Counted from the first letter of the stretch, positions 23,820-37,300 are shown. The stretch: DNA of 64,000 nt from Massospora cicadina (GCA_022478985.1 JAKSZP010012208.1:1-64000); one strand, 5' to 3'. Numbers and translations are program-made. Notes: a model not told the origin generated them from the letters alone.

Positions 23820-25105
23820 TTTCAAAGAGCAGACTAATAAAGTTGATACTAGCCTTCCAGTTGTGTTGAGTAAACACCCAGAATGCCGGAGGCACAGATG
23901 TCCATATGACCTGATATTTGACAGGAAGAGGAATGATCGTGGGTGGTGATTAATAATCACTGTTATGACCATCCCTACTAATAGCCATGCTGGGGACACA
24001 GTGGCGGCCGCAGATTCCACCGCTTTTTGTTTTTTTGGGCCATGAGGAGCCCCAAATCCACTCTGGTGACTAGGGTTGCTGAGCGCACAGAAAAGTTTGA
24101 AACTTTGCCCACCGGGGAGAAAGAATCTCCAAAAGCAATGTCACATCCTGATGCCAGACAGCATCTACAATTGAGGACAACCCAAAGAGGCCACTATAGC
24201 TGTATCCCCACTGAGGATAGAGGTCAACAACATTGAAATTATGGCTACTATGGCCCAGTCATTGCTTAGATCGAGAAACATGGCACTTTTTGAAAGCAAC
24301 TGGTAGGAGAAAGTGTAAATTAAACTAAAAATACGTGAGGAAAATGTGTGTTAAAGCAAACAATAGAAAACTGAATGGCAGCTTTACCTGTGAGAAACGG
24401 TTGTCTTAAGTGCTGGGAAACTTAGAGAATAACGAATTTTGCATGAATTGAGTGTAGTGCAATCCCAGTTGATTATGATGGAATTACATTCCACATTCTT
24501 ATGACGCCAGATCAATTTCCACCTAGCCATCCGACTCTCTCTTGAATTTTCCACCAAATTTTCCCTCCTGGTACAATTTTGCTTTATGTATTGGTGACGC
24601 TTAGTTCAGAGGGTAGCTGGATGCACCCATGGCCAGGCCGCATAGGGGAGGTCCCTTAGGTAATAAACAGATTTAACGCGCAAAAATCCACTGGGTTTGG
24701 GTCCGCCTTTACCAGCAGAAGAGAAACCCGCTGGTGGGGTTTTAAACCCAGGCATACTGCAGATGATTTGATTCTGCTGGACCTCAATTTATTATTTTAG
24801 CGGCTTTCTCATCGGGGATCCATGGCTATTTGAGAATAGGAACACCTACCACTTCCCTGCTGGAGGTAACCTCTTACCCCCACCACTATAAACATACCCC
24901 TCAATTCTCTGCACCATCTCTCATGTGATGAGGTAGGGGGAAATGGGCAAATTTGAGGTGGTACGCCATCACTCACTTCTCATCCATCACATGGGCTAAA
25001 ACAGTCTGGGACACAAGAGGGACTGCCATATTATTCACCCCCTTTTTCATGCAGCTTGGGAATCCTTTGTGGTTGAGGCGCAAGGGGTGCACCCCCAGAC
25101 TTATA
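23820..25105 (-). repeat. 5' LTR of family-1 copy 1
   Basis: It starts TTTCAAAGAGC (decayed TGTCATGGAGC) and ends CCCCAGACTTATA (decayed ..ACTTACA) on the plus strand. It aligns with the left LTR through GACTAGCCTTCCAG, GTAAACACCCAGAATG and the right-hand TCATCCATCACATGGGC block. No element is nested in it. Confidence 0.8.
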
Positions 25106-25110
25106 ATGAA

Positions 25111-28100
25111 CTTTGCAATAGTAGATAATTAGTATGATTTTGTATTTTTCTTCAATGGCATGCACGCGTGGCCAACCAGGGGCATATGAGAGTTAGTAAC
25201 TCTGTTCACCATAGCAGGAGGGATCTCATTCAGAGCCTCCTAATCTATCAGATACACATAAAGTTTTTTCTGAGCCCTATTATATGTAGTAGAACATCAG
25301 ACCAGGATCTGATAGCAGAGGTAACTGCGGTAATGGCGTTGTCTAGAGAAATACAGTTAGTAGTAACCAATGGCTGGAAGCTGGCATAGAATCATTTAGA
25401 TAAGTCAATGTGACTTTCCTCTTTATTAAGGCGGATTGCATGAAGGACTGCTTTTGCTCAAGAGGGATTGATCAATTCTGAAATACTGAATTAAGGTGGT
25501 CTTGACTTGCGCTCAGGTTTGATAATTACTCAGGCCAGGATCATAATTTCTATGGCTTCTTCAAAGATGCTGGAATCCATATGCTTTACTTTCTGTCTAT
25601 AGATGGCTTCCTCCATTGCACTTTGCAAAGAATTAGAAATCATTTTATGATTCTTTTCCTTGATAAACCTCTCCTTTAAACTGTGTTAAAGCTAGAGCTG
25701 GAGGGGTCAGAATGAATATATATACTTGGTTCTGCGTTATGGCTCAGCTCAGAGGATATAATTTACGCATTGTCACTTTGAGCTCTTTGTTCCATTCATC
25801 TTCTTACTTTCTTTATTTTGTATTGTAATTTATATTAGCATTGGTCAAGGGCGGTCGTAATGACCTTCTATTTCTTATATAATTTTAGGGCTGAAATCTT
25901 AGTCTTACAGTACTTGATTCAGGGTCTAATTTTGTGCAGGTTTGCTCTAGATGATCTAGGCGGTCATTGGTGATTTTTGTAGATACATTCATATTATCAT
26001 GCCTTTGTCTTGAGCCTCTAAGGTAAGGTTGAGGTTGATAGGACTGCCATTGGGAAGGGCCCCACACCCTTAGACTATTTTCTCCATCTACTTATGTAAA
26101 TCCTTAATTATTTCCAATAACTTGCTTCTCCAAAGATTGTCAGCACACTCAGAGTGTGGAAGTGGAACCAGGTGGGTCAGATGGCCCAATATAGCTTCAT
26201 GGCCCTTTGGCTCCATCAGAGCATTTCAGACCTCTAAGCCTTTTGGAACCTTTTGAACCATTGGACCATTGGCTCCAGCAGGGCCTTGAGGCCCTTGAGC
26301 TCATCTTACTAGGGATAGTTCTTGAATCATTGTTATAATCCTTCAGTAAATATGTCCAGCTGGATCAAGCGCTGCACCAAGACTGATTCAATGTTCTAGA
26401 TTTGCTTGTGGGTTTGAAAAAGGTTTGTTGCATATATTCATGACTCTAGTCACTAAATCTTTTATATTATGAGTTAATTAGTTGTAAATGTAACATTTAA
26501 TCTCAAAGTATAATAAATAAAGTTTGGTTTTAAGTATCATTGATGGGGCGTTATAGTCTTAGATTGCCTCGCAGTTATCTTGGACAAACTCTATGGTTCT
26601 TAAAAATCATTAAGGTTAAAGTTGAGGTTTTGCATCAATACCAGCTGATATATCACTTTCTGATGGGAGAGCCCTACTATCTGTAGGGGTTGATAAAGGA
26701 ATGGGTGTACAAAAAGTTGAAGGTAGGGTTCCACCCCATAGCTAACTTTTTAGCATCCAGGCTAGATAAGCCTTAGGGCCTCTCATGTGGTAGGTTTTAG
26801 TTGTGGCATGTGAGTTACTAGATTTCTTGTTGAAGTAGATCATTAAATAACTGATAAATGTTATCACTAATATTATCAGATTGAAGTTAGTATGTGTTGG
26901 ATTTTAACCAGGTGATATTCCTCACATAATAATGAAATCAGTGTAATAATTAATAAAGAACGATTGCCAATTAGTTTTCTAATTTCAATATATATTTAAT
27001 GCTAAAAACCCCATTTTGTACTCCCTATTCAGTTGGGTTGAGCTGTCTTGATCTGATGGTTCAAGAAAGTATTTGAGATCATCCCATGATATGGAATTAA
27101 TGGGTCTTGACACCAGCTACTGAGGCTGAGGATGTCAAGATACTTATTATCAAGTAAAATGGTTAATTTCTTAATTTGAAGTTGAGAGTATTAGGGAAAG
27201 ATCCTGATAGAATTTTGGTCAAAATTTCAAACCATTTGATATTAGTTAAATAAGATCAAATCACATTTTGACTTTTTGAGAGTATTGGGAACAATCCTGA
27301 CAGCAGTTGGCTAAATTTGACATCAATGACTTATCCCTTAGGATGTTAATATATTTAAATAGATCCAGATTATGACAAATTGAGGATTGATGTTATTGTG
27401 GACATTCAAGGATTACAATTTAAGCAGAGAGAATCGCCAGTGAAAGTGCTGATGAATGCTAAGCTAGGAAAATCTCCAGTGAGTGCTGACAATGCTGGCA
27501 ATAAATACCAATGACGCAGACAAGCAAGAAATGCATATAAATAGTTTGATCTTCCTCTTAATAAAATATATTATCTTTTGTATTCTTACCTTTATTAAGT
27601 TTTTAGCTGACATAATTTAGCTTAGCTGATAGATGTGGGACTCAAGATTCCCAGAGGTTAGTGCTGGGATAAAGCACCTGGAATGATCGGTGTAACCAAC
27701 TTCCAACCTTGATCTGGATGGAACCCCTGCGGGAACTTGGCAACTAGCGGCAACAATGATGAACTGGATGGATTGAAGGGGAGAAACCCCAAGGGAGTCA
27801 ATAGAGGCCGCTGAACCACAGTCATTAGACCAGTTTCAGGAGTGAACTTTGAGCCATAATGAGCGGTCAAGTCTCAGAAGAAGAAGTTGTTGGTCTGCTG
27901 GGTTGAGGGATTACTCTGTGACTTTATAAGGAAAGGTTGCCAATGATAATGAGAGAGCAAGGGCCAGCAGCCTTCATACTGTTTGGTTTGGCACACTAAT
28001 GGAGCCACCTATTATTGAGAATGAAAAATTCTCAACAGTATGTATTTCAGTCTGGTATGGGTGGGCCAAACTCAAAGATGGCCCATAACATTAAACTTTC

Positions 28101-30606
28101 AGCTTGTTATGGTATTATATATAATGAGATGTATTAATCTCTTTAATAATACTTCCTTACCGATTTTAGATGTGAAACTAATTGCTAGAATAATTTACAT
28201 TGTGTGAATGACATTTCAACAGCAACAATTTAAATCCTTTTCATAGTGAGCATCACTCTCAGCTTCACCGCTACTTTTGAGCCAAAAATACAAATCTTTG
28301 GTTGCAATAGGTGTTCATTTTGTAGAACCTGGCTTCATTTTGGATGTGCTTTTCATAGCAAAATGGCATCTGAAAGATAATGGCTTGGCACTTTTGCGTT
28401 CAGTGGGGTCACCCAATAGCAACTTTCTGGGGTTATGACAACTATATGATTTGTTATAAAACTATAGAGGAATGTAGGAATATTTGCTCAATAAAATAGA
28501 GGATAGAATTTGTACCTACTTCATTGGGTTATAATTATCTGATATCTATAGGATGAGTGGGGACCTTGTAGCATAGAGCCTGCCTTGGTCTTCTTAAATA
28601 AGGATCTTCCCTTCTTGTCCTATATAGATTGAACAGTGGATATTCTCATCTGTTGATGTCCAGATTGGATTGAACCCATTGTCCTGCGACTTCTGGGTTG
28701 AGATGTGGGCTTTGGGATACAGTTTTACCCAGGGCATCAATTAGTGGACCAGTTTGGATTTTATTTTAGTGGTTCCAAATCCCCTTAATTTGCTCTTATC
28801 CATTCATGTGCATCAATTTATCAGGTGGCAGATCGACCTTTTCTTTGATACCCAATTCTGGACTAGGGCCCAAAAAAGTTCACCATTTTGATCTTTGGAA
28901 GGTTTGTTTCATCTGACATTACAAATTCTGATGCCAGGCGTCAGGGAAATGTGATGTATGATGGGGGAATACTTTAGAGGGCGTCATTTCTTTCTGCACT
29001 ATTAGATTTAAAACTTTTATATATTATGATGAACTACCAGTTGTAACTGAAAGTTCTGACTTATGCACAAATAGGAGTTTTACAGAGATCCAGAAATGTA
29101 AGTGCTCAAGGTTGAATCACATTATAAAATGTAAATGACATTATTGGTAATATTTTGTTTGTGACAATTATCTGATAAATTTTTGGGTCAATCTGTCTGT
29201 GAAACTTCTTGAGGAGGTATCCAACAGCAAAGGTTATTATAGATATCTAGATTAATTGTTGATCTGGATCATCCATAAGTAGAGCCTGGAACTCTCTTGA
29301 TTGAACAATTAAAGGCCTAGACCACAATTATAAAAGAGCAGTAAATTTCTTCTTGGATTCTAATCAACTTGCTTGTTGAGAAAATTTGATGGTCTCGATA
29401 TTATAATTGTTGAATGGTTGACTGGATCTAAATTGTCAGTTACTATAAACTAAATATATCCTAAGTATATCTGAACTTGAATTTGTGGCCTATCGATTTC
29501 ACTTAATTATATTCTACTATGATGACATGGGCTCAAGGGCTTTGTTGGTTAGGTCGGACTTAAAATTAAGTTTTGACTTAATGACTTGGGCACGTGGGCT
29601 TTGTTGGTCTATGTCAAAATTATTTTTTAATGTTGGTCGAGTTTTTGATTGAATTAATTACTAATTAGTGATACAAATCACCTTGGTATGTGCTGCCAAT
29701 TGCTTGTGAAAGAGAATTGGTTCAGCTAATTGCAGACGCATCTGAAACGCCATCTTGAGAATGATATGTTATTTACACTGACCCTGAGGCTGAGCAAGAT
29801 TCCCTGAGTCAAAGTATTTGTAGATCCTCAAATGACCATTTTACATGTTCCTCTGGCCAAGTGCCATTGAAAATGAGACGTCATAGGTAAGATGTGGTGA
29901 ACATCAAACCCTAAAAATTATTTCCAAGTTGATGCTAATAAAAAACATTCAACTACCACCACTAGTTTATAGTTCAACTTATAAACTTTTTGTGTTTAAT
30001 ACTTTACTTTGTATTTTTTGAGAATTTACTTGGGATCAGTAAGATCAGGGCAGCGTGCCATCATCCAAGTAATGACAGGGGTGTACAAATTTAAAGTGCT
30101 ATTACTAAGGAGTTATATCTTGAATTATAGTCACCATCTAGTCTATTGTCATCATACAATAGACGTACAAAATTCCATCACACTGCAGAAGAAGAACCAG
30201 CCATCTGAAGAGGACCAAAATTCAACAATAAAAATGTACATATGCCGCCAAGCTGTGGGCACCATCTGTGGTGTCTTGTTCTATTTTGTTGCTAATAGTA
30301 ATTTCCTGGTGATCTGGGGTTGGATCCTTAATCTCCTCTCCAGGAAATGGGGAGTTACAGATATTGTCCTTACAGGCTAGGATTGTTCAAACAATTGAGG
30401 TAAAGGCCTATATATCTCTTGACTATGTTGGTATATCCTGTGTATTAAAAAGCATGGATTGAGAAAACCTAATCCTAGCTATACAAACAACTAAATATTG
30501 ACCTGTAAAGTTTCTAAATAAAAAAACCATATCCTATATAAAATTTAAATTTGTTTTATCTACTGCTAGTAAAGTTATTATTAATTAGATCCCTAATTGA
30601 GTACAA
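25111..30606. other. AT-rich region, no gene recognised; possible LTR fragment at 27.4-27.66 kb
   Basis: No open frame here resembles a known family. Around 27180-27320 two diverged copies of a GAGAGTATTGGGAA..ATCCTGACAG-like block lie about 105 bases apart. At 27500-27650 a TATA-like GCATATAAATAG, an AATAAA-like CTTAATAAAATA and a terminal GGGACTCAAGATTCCCAG resemble the right end of the insert at 1.2-2.55 kb, so an old LTR may end near 27655. The 123-codon frame at 30009-30380 is AT-rich and unrecognised, and I do not call it a gene. Confidence 0.4.
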
Positions 30607-31157
30607 TGCTAAAGTTAAACAGATATAGTTGTCAAGAGAGTGTCTGTAACTCTTTTTTCTCAGCGAGGCGGTGCAGAATACACAACCACACCGCCAAGGA
30701 ACTAGCTATTGACAAGATCAGAAATAGAGCTCCGCAGAGGGTGCCAGAGAAGAAGGGACCTAGGGTGAGGGTGTACAACGTAGTGTATAAGAGTAAATAA
30801 CAAATAAACAGCAGAACCTGGTTAGACCCCAAAGAGGAATCCATAACCAGGTGGAGATCAGTGCTAGGAAGCTTGGGTGCCTCAATCTAGAGGGGACCAG
30901 GGATACCCACAGGTGCACTGTATACTGAAGTTACTATGGTAAAAATGTAGTGGCCAACATTGTTGGAGACCTCCTCAAAAAGGTCTGCACTCAGGTCTGC
31001 CAAGGGACCATATTCAAAAAAACATAAAAAATGGGTAATTGTTTATTAAAAAAAGTTGACCAATTAGAAAGGTTGGCCTTGAAAAATATTTAAGCATTGG
31101 AGAGAATTGTCCATTGGAGGAAGTGGTGTTAAGCCCTGGTGCACCAATAAGCGTACA
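30607..31157 (-). repeat. Family-3 LTR copy 2, left part
   Basis: Read on the minus strand, this is the 3' half of the LTR seen at 4114-5028. Shared blocks include GCACCCAAGC, a GTTATTTAC stretch, CTATTTCTGATCTTG and the end near TTTAGCA. It stops at 31157, where family-1 copy 2 is inserted; the 5' half resumes at 44963. The similar translated peptides in the two copies (AVSKIRNRAPRRV and AIDKIRNRAPQRV) reflect the LTR homology. Confidence 0.8.
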
Positions 31158-32584
31158 TGTCATGGAAATGGCGGAAGAAGTTTAGACCAGCCTGCCAGTC
31201 AGGATGCATAAGAACCCAAAAGCAAGCCAGGATGCCAGAGGCATTGCTGACTGAATGATATTATATGGAGCTGGGCATTAGGAAATGACGAATTGTTGGT
31301 GTAACACAACAGTGAGTATGATCCTGATGATGAACCATTATGAGCCCACTCCTGACCCAGGGGCCTTGCTGCAGGGGGTGGGATCACAGAGATAGTTTCA
31401 ATAAATTCATCAGTATATGGGGTCATTTCAACTGGGGAGGCAAGGAGACGGATTCTTTCTTGCAATTGGTGGACATAAGGCCACAAGATCCCCATGTACT
31501 GTTGCCGGAAGTTCATGATAATGGGGTTATAGAGCCAAAAATATTGGACTTGCTGAATCCAATTGACAATGGAGGGGGCCATAGTGACCACAAGTACTGG
31601 TAGAGCCCATCTGGTATACGGACTGACAGGTCACCAGGGAAATGCCATCTGGGATGTGGTCAGAAGGAATAATAAAAATAAAAAATCGTTTTGTTTTTTG
31701 GCAAAAATTTTTATTAAAGGAAAAGGAAGAAAATTGACCAACATTTTCTCAGTGCTATACAACTGATTAAATAGTGGTCAATTGGGGTAGTAATAAGCTG
31801 GGATTGGGACCCTCAATTTTGACCTAACCGGCGAATTATTTAGGAATGGGCGGGTTTGTTCCTTGAGAACTGAAATCAAAAAATTTGGTGGCCGCTGAGT
31901 CACTATTGGTTTGACCTCAAATGTCTGAACTGAGACTTGTCTATGTTTCCAATGGTTGGCATGATGGCATTTGTCCCGATGAGTGATGAGAATCCCCCAA
32001 GGCCATCCCACATAGGGGCAGGTCCATTTGGTTGGGAACAGGTTCAGGATTCCCAAACCACCCGCGCTCGGTCGCTGGGCTGTTTGTTCAGTCAGTGGCA
32101 TCACATCATCTGCAACACCCAAATTGTCAACAGGGGACTTTGAACCCTCATTGATGGCATCCGATGCTATAGCCTGCCCATCAAGAATGATCCCCAATGA
32201 CTTTGGTGGGGAGGTGATTTGTTCAATTGACATATTAATCGAATTGGAATTGTTGGGCGTTCCAGCCAATAGCTCAGTCTTCATGCCTTTCCAGCCTTTT
32301 GAGATCCGAGCATTTTCCAGATTCCCACTTGAATTATATCCAGTTTAATTCAATTTGACAATCTCAGTGCAGATTTCGCTGATTCCCCATAACAGTTCTG
32401 TCAAGGTGAGTGTGGGTACTGGGGGTGGGATCCAAAGCAGAAGAGCTGTTACCCAGCACTCGTATACTATGTGAGCGAGATTGCCCTGAGTAATGAGAGG
32501 TACCGCCATCTCTTCAGTGTCTTCTTACTTGATAACAGGAAAATGGCCTGATCAATGGCCAGAGGACATTCCTCAGGACTTACA
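31158..32584 (-). repeat. 3' LTR of family-1 copy 2
   Basis: It starts TGTCATGGAAATGG and ends CTCAGGACTTACA on the plus strand (TG...CA ends). It aligns along its whole length with 43523-44962. The pol open frame runs into it over about 40 codons. Open frames on it (31199-31591, 31778-32284) exist in both LTRs at equivalent places but resemble no known protein. Confidence 0.9.
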
Positions 32585-32988
32585 TTACCCTCTCCTTTTT
32601 CCACAGAAAGGGCCCCACCACCAGGAAACTGCACAAGAGCCACATTCTTGTGCGCCTTGGGTAACTTGATCGCCATAATTGTCACAACTTTTTTGGGGGG
32701 GCTGGGAGCTTTGAGGTGGGATGCGTGGAACACTTCAACTAGGGCCATGCAATTTGCGCAATCGCGCGCCTTGACCCAACTGTTTTCATAGGGCGGATAC
32801 CCTTTCCAGGCCATGAGATATTGTACAGAACGTCGGGACTTCTGGGATGCCAGGATAGCCTCTACCTCAGCCTCTTCCCCATTATCAACGACGATTGATT
32901 CCAGTTCCATAGGCATTGCACCCTTGAAGGGTGACAACTGGGAAACATGGTAAACAGGATGCTGCTTCCAATGTGCAGGGAGCTTCAT
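32467..32988 (-). pseudogene. Integrase C-terminus with chromodomain, family-1 copy 2
   Basis: This 173-codon open frame starts with the SH3-like end WKQHPVYHVSQLSPFKG. The chromodomain follows at about residues 38-90: VEAILASQKSRRSVQYLMAWKG, PPYENSWVKARD. These are the aromatic and ENSW positions of chromoviral chromodomains. The frame then crosses the polypurine tract (VEKGEGN) and about 40 further codons inside the 3' LTR before a stop. This is the best-kept chromodomain in the window, but the upstream integrase is frameshifted. Confidence 0.85.
32588..32602 (-). other. Polypurine tract of family-1 copy 2
   Basis: The minus strand reads GGAAAAAGGAGAGGG followed by TAA and the LTR start TGTAAGTCCTGAGG. 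Position and composition are those of a plus-strand primer. The tract lies inside the integrase reading frame. Confidence 0.8.
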
Positions 32989-34245
32989 TCAGAACGCCCC
33001 ATTCCCCAATACCTCCTCCACCAAATGAGGACCTGAACATTTACTAGCAAATTTATGGGAAGGGGCTTGAATTTTTAAGTGACAGGTATCGAGCATGACA
33101 TAGGAGCCCACCATAAAATTGTGACCTGGAAGGCGCTTATTATCCGTGAACTGCTTGTAGTCATCTATGGCTTTAGTGAGGTGTTCCTGCACTAAGTCTT
33201 TAGTTGATATGATATGGGCAGCATGATCCGTGGTAGCCTGAACCTCAGGACGCAAGCACAGCCTGACCAAAAACGAAGGATTGTAGCTCAGAGTTGCTTT
33301 GTAGGGGGAAAACCCCATGGATGCGTGGGTCCCACTAGTGTAAGCGAATTGGGAGAGAGGAAGGTCATTTTCCCAAGTATTCTGCACAGCTGCAGCATAG
33401 CAATTCAGGTACTGTTCAAGGACTTGATTAACCCACTCAGTTTATCCATCAGACTAGGGATGATACGCTGTGGAGCGACAGGGGGATATTTTCAGAATCA
33501 ATAGGAGTTCACTCCAAAACCACGCGGTGAACTGGGAGCCACGGTCACTGATGATCTCCTGGGGAGACCAAACATTGAAAACACATGGCATACAAAAAGG
33601 CGGGCAGTTCCTTCCAACATAATTGTGGAAGTACAAGGTATAAAAAGGGAAAATTTTATGAAGCGATCCACCACTACCATCACCACTGTGAACCCATTAG
33701 AACAGGGGAGTTTGACAATAAAGTCCACGGACACCAATGTCCATGGCCCCTCTGCCTGCTGTAAGGGATTCAGGAGGCCATTTTTACCAGAGCGATATGA
33801 CTTAGCCCTGGCGCAAGTGACACAATTGGCGATCCAGGACAGAACCTCTTTTGTCAGACCTGCCCAATTGAAGGTCCTCTTGATCAAATCAATGCACTTT
33901 TTGTTGCTGGGATGTCCAACCATGGGGGGATCGTGATGTGCGCAGAAAACCTCCAATTGGAAGGAGGGGGAACCCAGATGCAAGACTGAAAGTAAATGAG
34001 TCTCTCCTCTAAGGAGTATAGAGAATGCTTGTGACTTGGGTGAGCCAACTGCTCGACCAACTCCTCGCCCTCAGGGCAAGCCATTTGACTGTCTAACACC
34101 TGAGCCACTAGCGGGGCTTCAGGAGCCAATGCAACAGACAAGACAACGGGGGGAACGAATGATAGAATTTGGGAGTCAGGAAACATGGTAACGAGGTCCA
34201 ATTCCTCCAGGTCCAAGGAACAGTGGGCAGGGCTGTGACTTAGAA
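32989..34245 (-). pseudogene. Integrase of family-1 copy 2
   Basis: Minus-strand pieces in order are: a linker (34216-33884); the HHCC finger and first core part (33983-33498) with HHDPPMVGHPSNKKCIDLIK, CVTCARAKS and [20 protein letters not shown] (first Asp); [18 protein letters not shown] (second Asp, 33636-33454); the equivalent of GQTEWVNQVLEQYLN (catalytic Glu, around 33430); and LPLSQFAYTSGTHASMGFSPY (33387-32989). All catalytic residues can be read, though in different frames. The LINE is inserted upstream in the linker. Confidence 0.85.
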
Positions 34246-34261
34246 AATCGGGAAGTACATT
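34246..34261. repeat. LINE target-site duplication, left copy
   Basis: AATCGGGAAGTACATT here is identical to 40710-40725. The 16-bp duplication brackets the LINE and fixes both of its borders. Confidence 0.95.
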
Positions 34262-34315
34262 TTTTTAGTACTAGATGGTCCCAACCCAAGGGGGGATTCA
34301 TCGATGTTTATTGTT

Positions 34316-37300
34316 TTACGCCTGGGATCCTAAGAGCCTGAGGCGAGGGAAGGGGAGGGAGGAGGCATCGAGAAAGGGAGGGGGGTTTGCGCGCCAGAGC
34401 CGTGCTGCAGTGACAACTGAGCGGGGGAGGGTTGGCGACATAGTGCAGACCTTCAGGGCCATCTCAAAGTGTACCTGAAAGTGGGTGATCATGTGTGGAA
34501 GGGTCCACACCTGCTGGTCAAAGGCAGCACGAAGGAAGGAGTTATGGATGGTCCAGATGGCTGTGGCATAGGCGAGGACACGGAGGGGTCGGTGGCAACC
34601 AGGCAATGTCTGCTCAAACATGAGGTCTTGCACAGGGTGTCCAGACCAGGGCTGAGCATGGAGGAGCGCGCGGGCCTTTGGCCAAAATGCGGCGACACCT
34701 GGACAGGTGAAAAAACGATGGAGGTGGGAGTCAATAGGCTCCACACAGTGGGGGCAGCTTCGGTGCTGGAAGGTAGGGCCAGTCCGGTCCCCTGTCCTGT
34801 ATGAACAGTGGAGCACCCTCCATAAGGTGTTGGACACCTTTGCTGACAGGATGGGGTGATAGACGTCCTTCCACAATTCCTTAAGGTCAAATCTCACGGA
34901 GGGAGGGAGGAGCTCAAGGAGTCTTGGGCGGATGGGAGGACGATCTTGGGGGTTGAGGCGAATTGTGACAACTTGTCCATTGTGCACAATTGCATGGCGA
35001 CGTGGGCTGAGGCCAGGGCCTTCCCTTCTGTATGGGAAGGCATGGTGGATCCGCGCGCCTACTCGTTTCAGGGCAAGGAGAGCCTGGTTCCAGTAGGGGG
35101 ATAAGGATGGTTTTAGGCGATGGCCTGGGTGGTTTGTGAGCCACTCCCAATGAGGTCAGAGATGCTCTAGGAAGACCCAGAGCTGCTGACACTGACTGGC
35201 GGAGGGCGGGCGCCCATTGGGGCATGGGGGTCGCGTCCCAGCAGACAATCGGCCATAAGAACTTCAGGAAGATTGTGGTGGCGTGGGATCACGTGTCCAG
35301 AAGCCCTAGGCCCCCTTCATTGCAGGGTCGGGAATGGTTGAGAGGGCCATTGGTGGATGGTTTGAGCCCCAGATCCAACAGCGGAGGAGTACATTGAGCC
35401 GCGTATAAAAGGCATCTGTGAATGGGCAGACGTGCGCTAAGAACCAGACTTTGGAGAGAAGGAACACATTGGCCATCAGAGCTCGACCCTGGGGGGTGAT
35501 GTGCCTCCGGTTCCAGCTGGCAATCCTGGAGTTAACTGCTGCAAGGAGCAAGTCCTCATTGTCTTTTAGCGCAACTCCTTGTTGGTTGGTGAGAACGCCC
35601 AGGTGACGGAAGGTACCGCGCTCAGGTTCAATACCAAATGGTGGGGGGAAGGTGGGGGAGCCGACCTGTACAACTGTTGTCTTGGAGGTGTTGACCATGG
35701 CGTTGGACGCCTTGGTGTACCTCTCAATGGTCACAGCAGCGAGGGCAACATCCCCTGGGCAGCCAAATGCAATGGCAGTGTCATCTGCAAATGTCATGGT
35801 GCGTGTGGGGGCTTTACCTGGGACCAGAATCCCCTGTTAGCTTGTCCTGTAAGGAGGCCAAGAGGGGGTCAAGGGTGATGTTAAAAAGGATAGGGCAGGG
35901 GGTCCCCTTGCCGAAGACCTTGTCCAACTGGTACTGCCACTGTAAAACCCATTGGCGCCAGGACTCTCTGTGTGGAGCTGGTCATAGAGCGCTGATATCC
36001 AGCGCCTAGCTGCGGGGGTGGGAGATGGAAGCGGGCCAGGGAAGCATCAATATACTTCCAGGCTACCCGATCATATGCTTTCTTCATATCCAGGAGAGCC
36101 ACAAAGCCATTCACCTTACGAGAGTTAGCAGTCAAAGTCACGTGAAGGTCATTATAGTTGTCCCATAACGACCTCCCTGGAATAAAACCGTACTGGGATG
36201 GGAAGAGGCGAGGTGACACCCATTTGTTGATGCGGTTGGCCAGAAGCTTCGTGAAGAGCTTGTGGTCTGTGTTGTTCAACGCTATGGGGCGCCAGTTCGC
36301 CAGGTTCTCACGGTCTGACTTCTTGTGAATGAGGGTCGTGATTGAGCCTCTGGAGTCGGGGAGGACCTCGCCATTCACCAAGAGTGCAGCGAAGAGGTCG
36401 CGGAGGGTTCTGGCTATCACTGCAGGTTCCAGAAGGTACACCTCAAAGGGTATTCCGTCTGGGCCTGGGGCTTTAAGCCGTGGGGATTTCAGAAGGGTTT
36501 CCATCACCTCCTGGATGGAAATAGGCGCCAGTAGAGCCTCATCAGCCCGTGGGTCAATGGGCGGCTCTGGATCCCGCCACAGGAAGTCTTGGATGTCCGA
36601 TGGGTCCACCTGGGTGGCATGGAAGAGGCTGGAGTAGAAGCGGTGTAGTTCCTGCGTGATTTCCTCCTTATCTGAAGTGGTTGTAGTGCCAATCTTCAGT
36701 GCAGTAATATCCTGCGCTGTTGACCGGGCTTTCTGTTTCTGAAAGAAGAAGCGGGTGGGGCATTCCCATTGAGCATAGTAACGAGATGTTGTAAAGTTTG
36801 CTGCCCGTTCTTCCTGCAGTGTGAGCTCCAAGCGGAGTGCTTCCTGCACCGCTTCCCAGTCTTCCAACCATCTGGGAGAGGGCGAAGGCTGGCAGTTTCG
36901 CTCTAGATGTCTGATTCTGACTTCCGCCCTTTTGACTCTGGCGCGAGCTGCAGTCATCTGGGCTTTGGCACAGTTGTAAGCAACGCGGGTGATGCCCTCC
37001 TTGGTCACCGCCCATTTAGCCTTGTGGTCAAGCAGGTGGGGTGGGGGGAGGATGAGAGTCTCCTGGATGGTCATAGACAGCTTCTCCTTAGTGAAGGGGT
37101 TGTTGATAAGAGCTGGGGCAACCCTAGGCCAGAACCTACGCGACGGTCTAAGTGTGGTGGTGAGGACAACGGTGAGTGACCTGTGATCACTCAGATGGTT
37201 GTCACGAGAGAGATGGGAGAGAGACGCGGCCAATTAGCAGGGGCCAATCAGTGCCATATCTATGCGTGACGCTGACTGGAAAGCTCCTCCATCATACTGG

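Larger units (their letters stand above)
7840..25105 (-). mobile_element. Family-1 Ty3/Gypsy chromovirus (copy 1), nested and decayed
   Basis: Left (3') LTR 7840-10253 and right (5') LTR 23820-25105 align with each other once the nested solo LTR is removed. They also align with the LTRs of copy 2 at 31.2-45 kb. The flanking five bases are ATGGA (7835-7839) and ATGAA (25106-25110), a target-site duplication with one G-to-A change. Coding order on the minus strand is gag (about 23.8-23.2 kb), protease (about 22.5 kb), RT and RNase H (about 14.0-13.1 kb), integrase and chromodomain (about 11.36-10.25 kb). A family-2 element sits inside at 14545-22367 and another AT-rich insert interrupts integrase. 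Confidence 0.85.

Noticed and set aside
30009..30380. 123-codon plus-strand frame as a gene
   Set aside because: AT-rich, no recognisable domain, no coding-like composition, and it lies in repeat-like surroundings.
30597..30800. Conserved peptide ..KIRNRAPQRV.. shared with 4830-5087 as a small conserved protein
   Set aside because: Both are parts of the two family-3 LTR copies; the peptide similarity follows from DNA homology.
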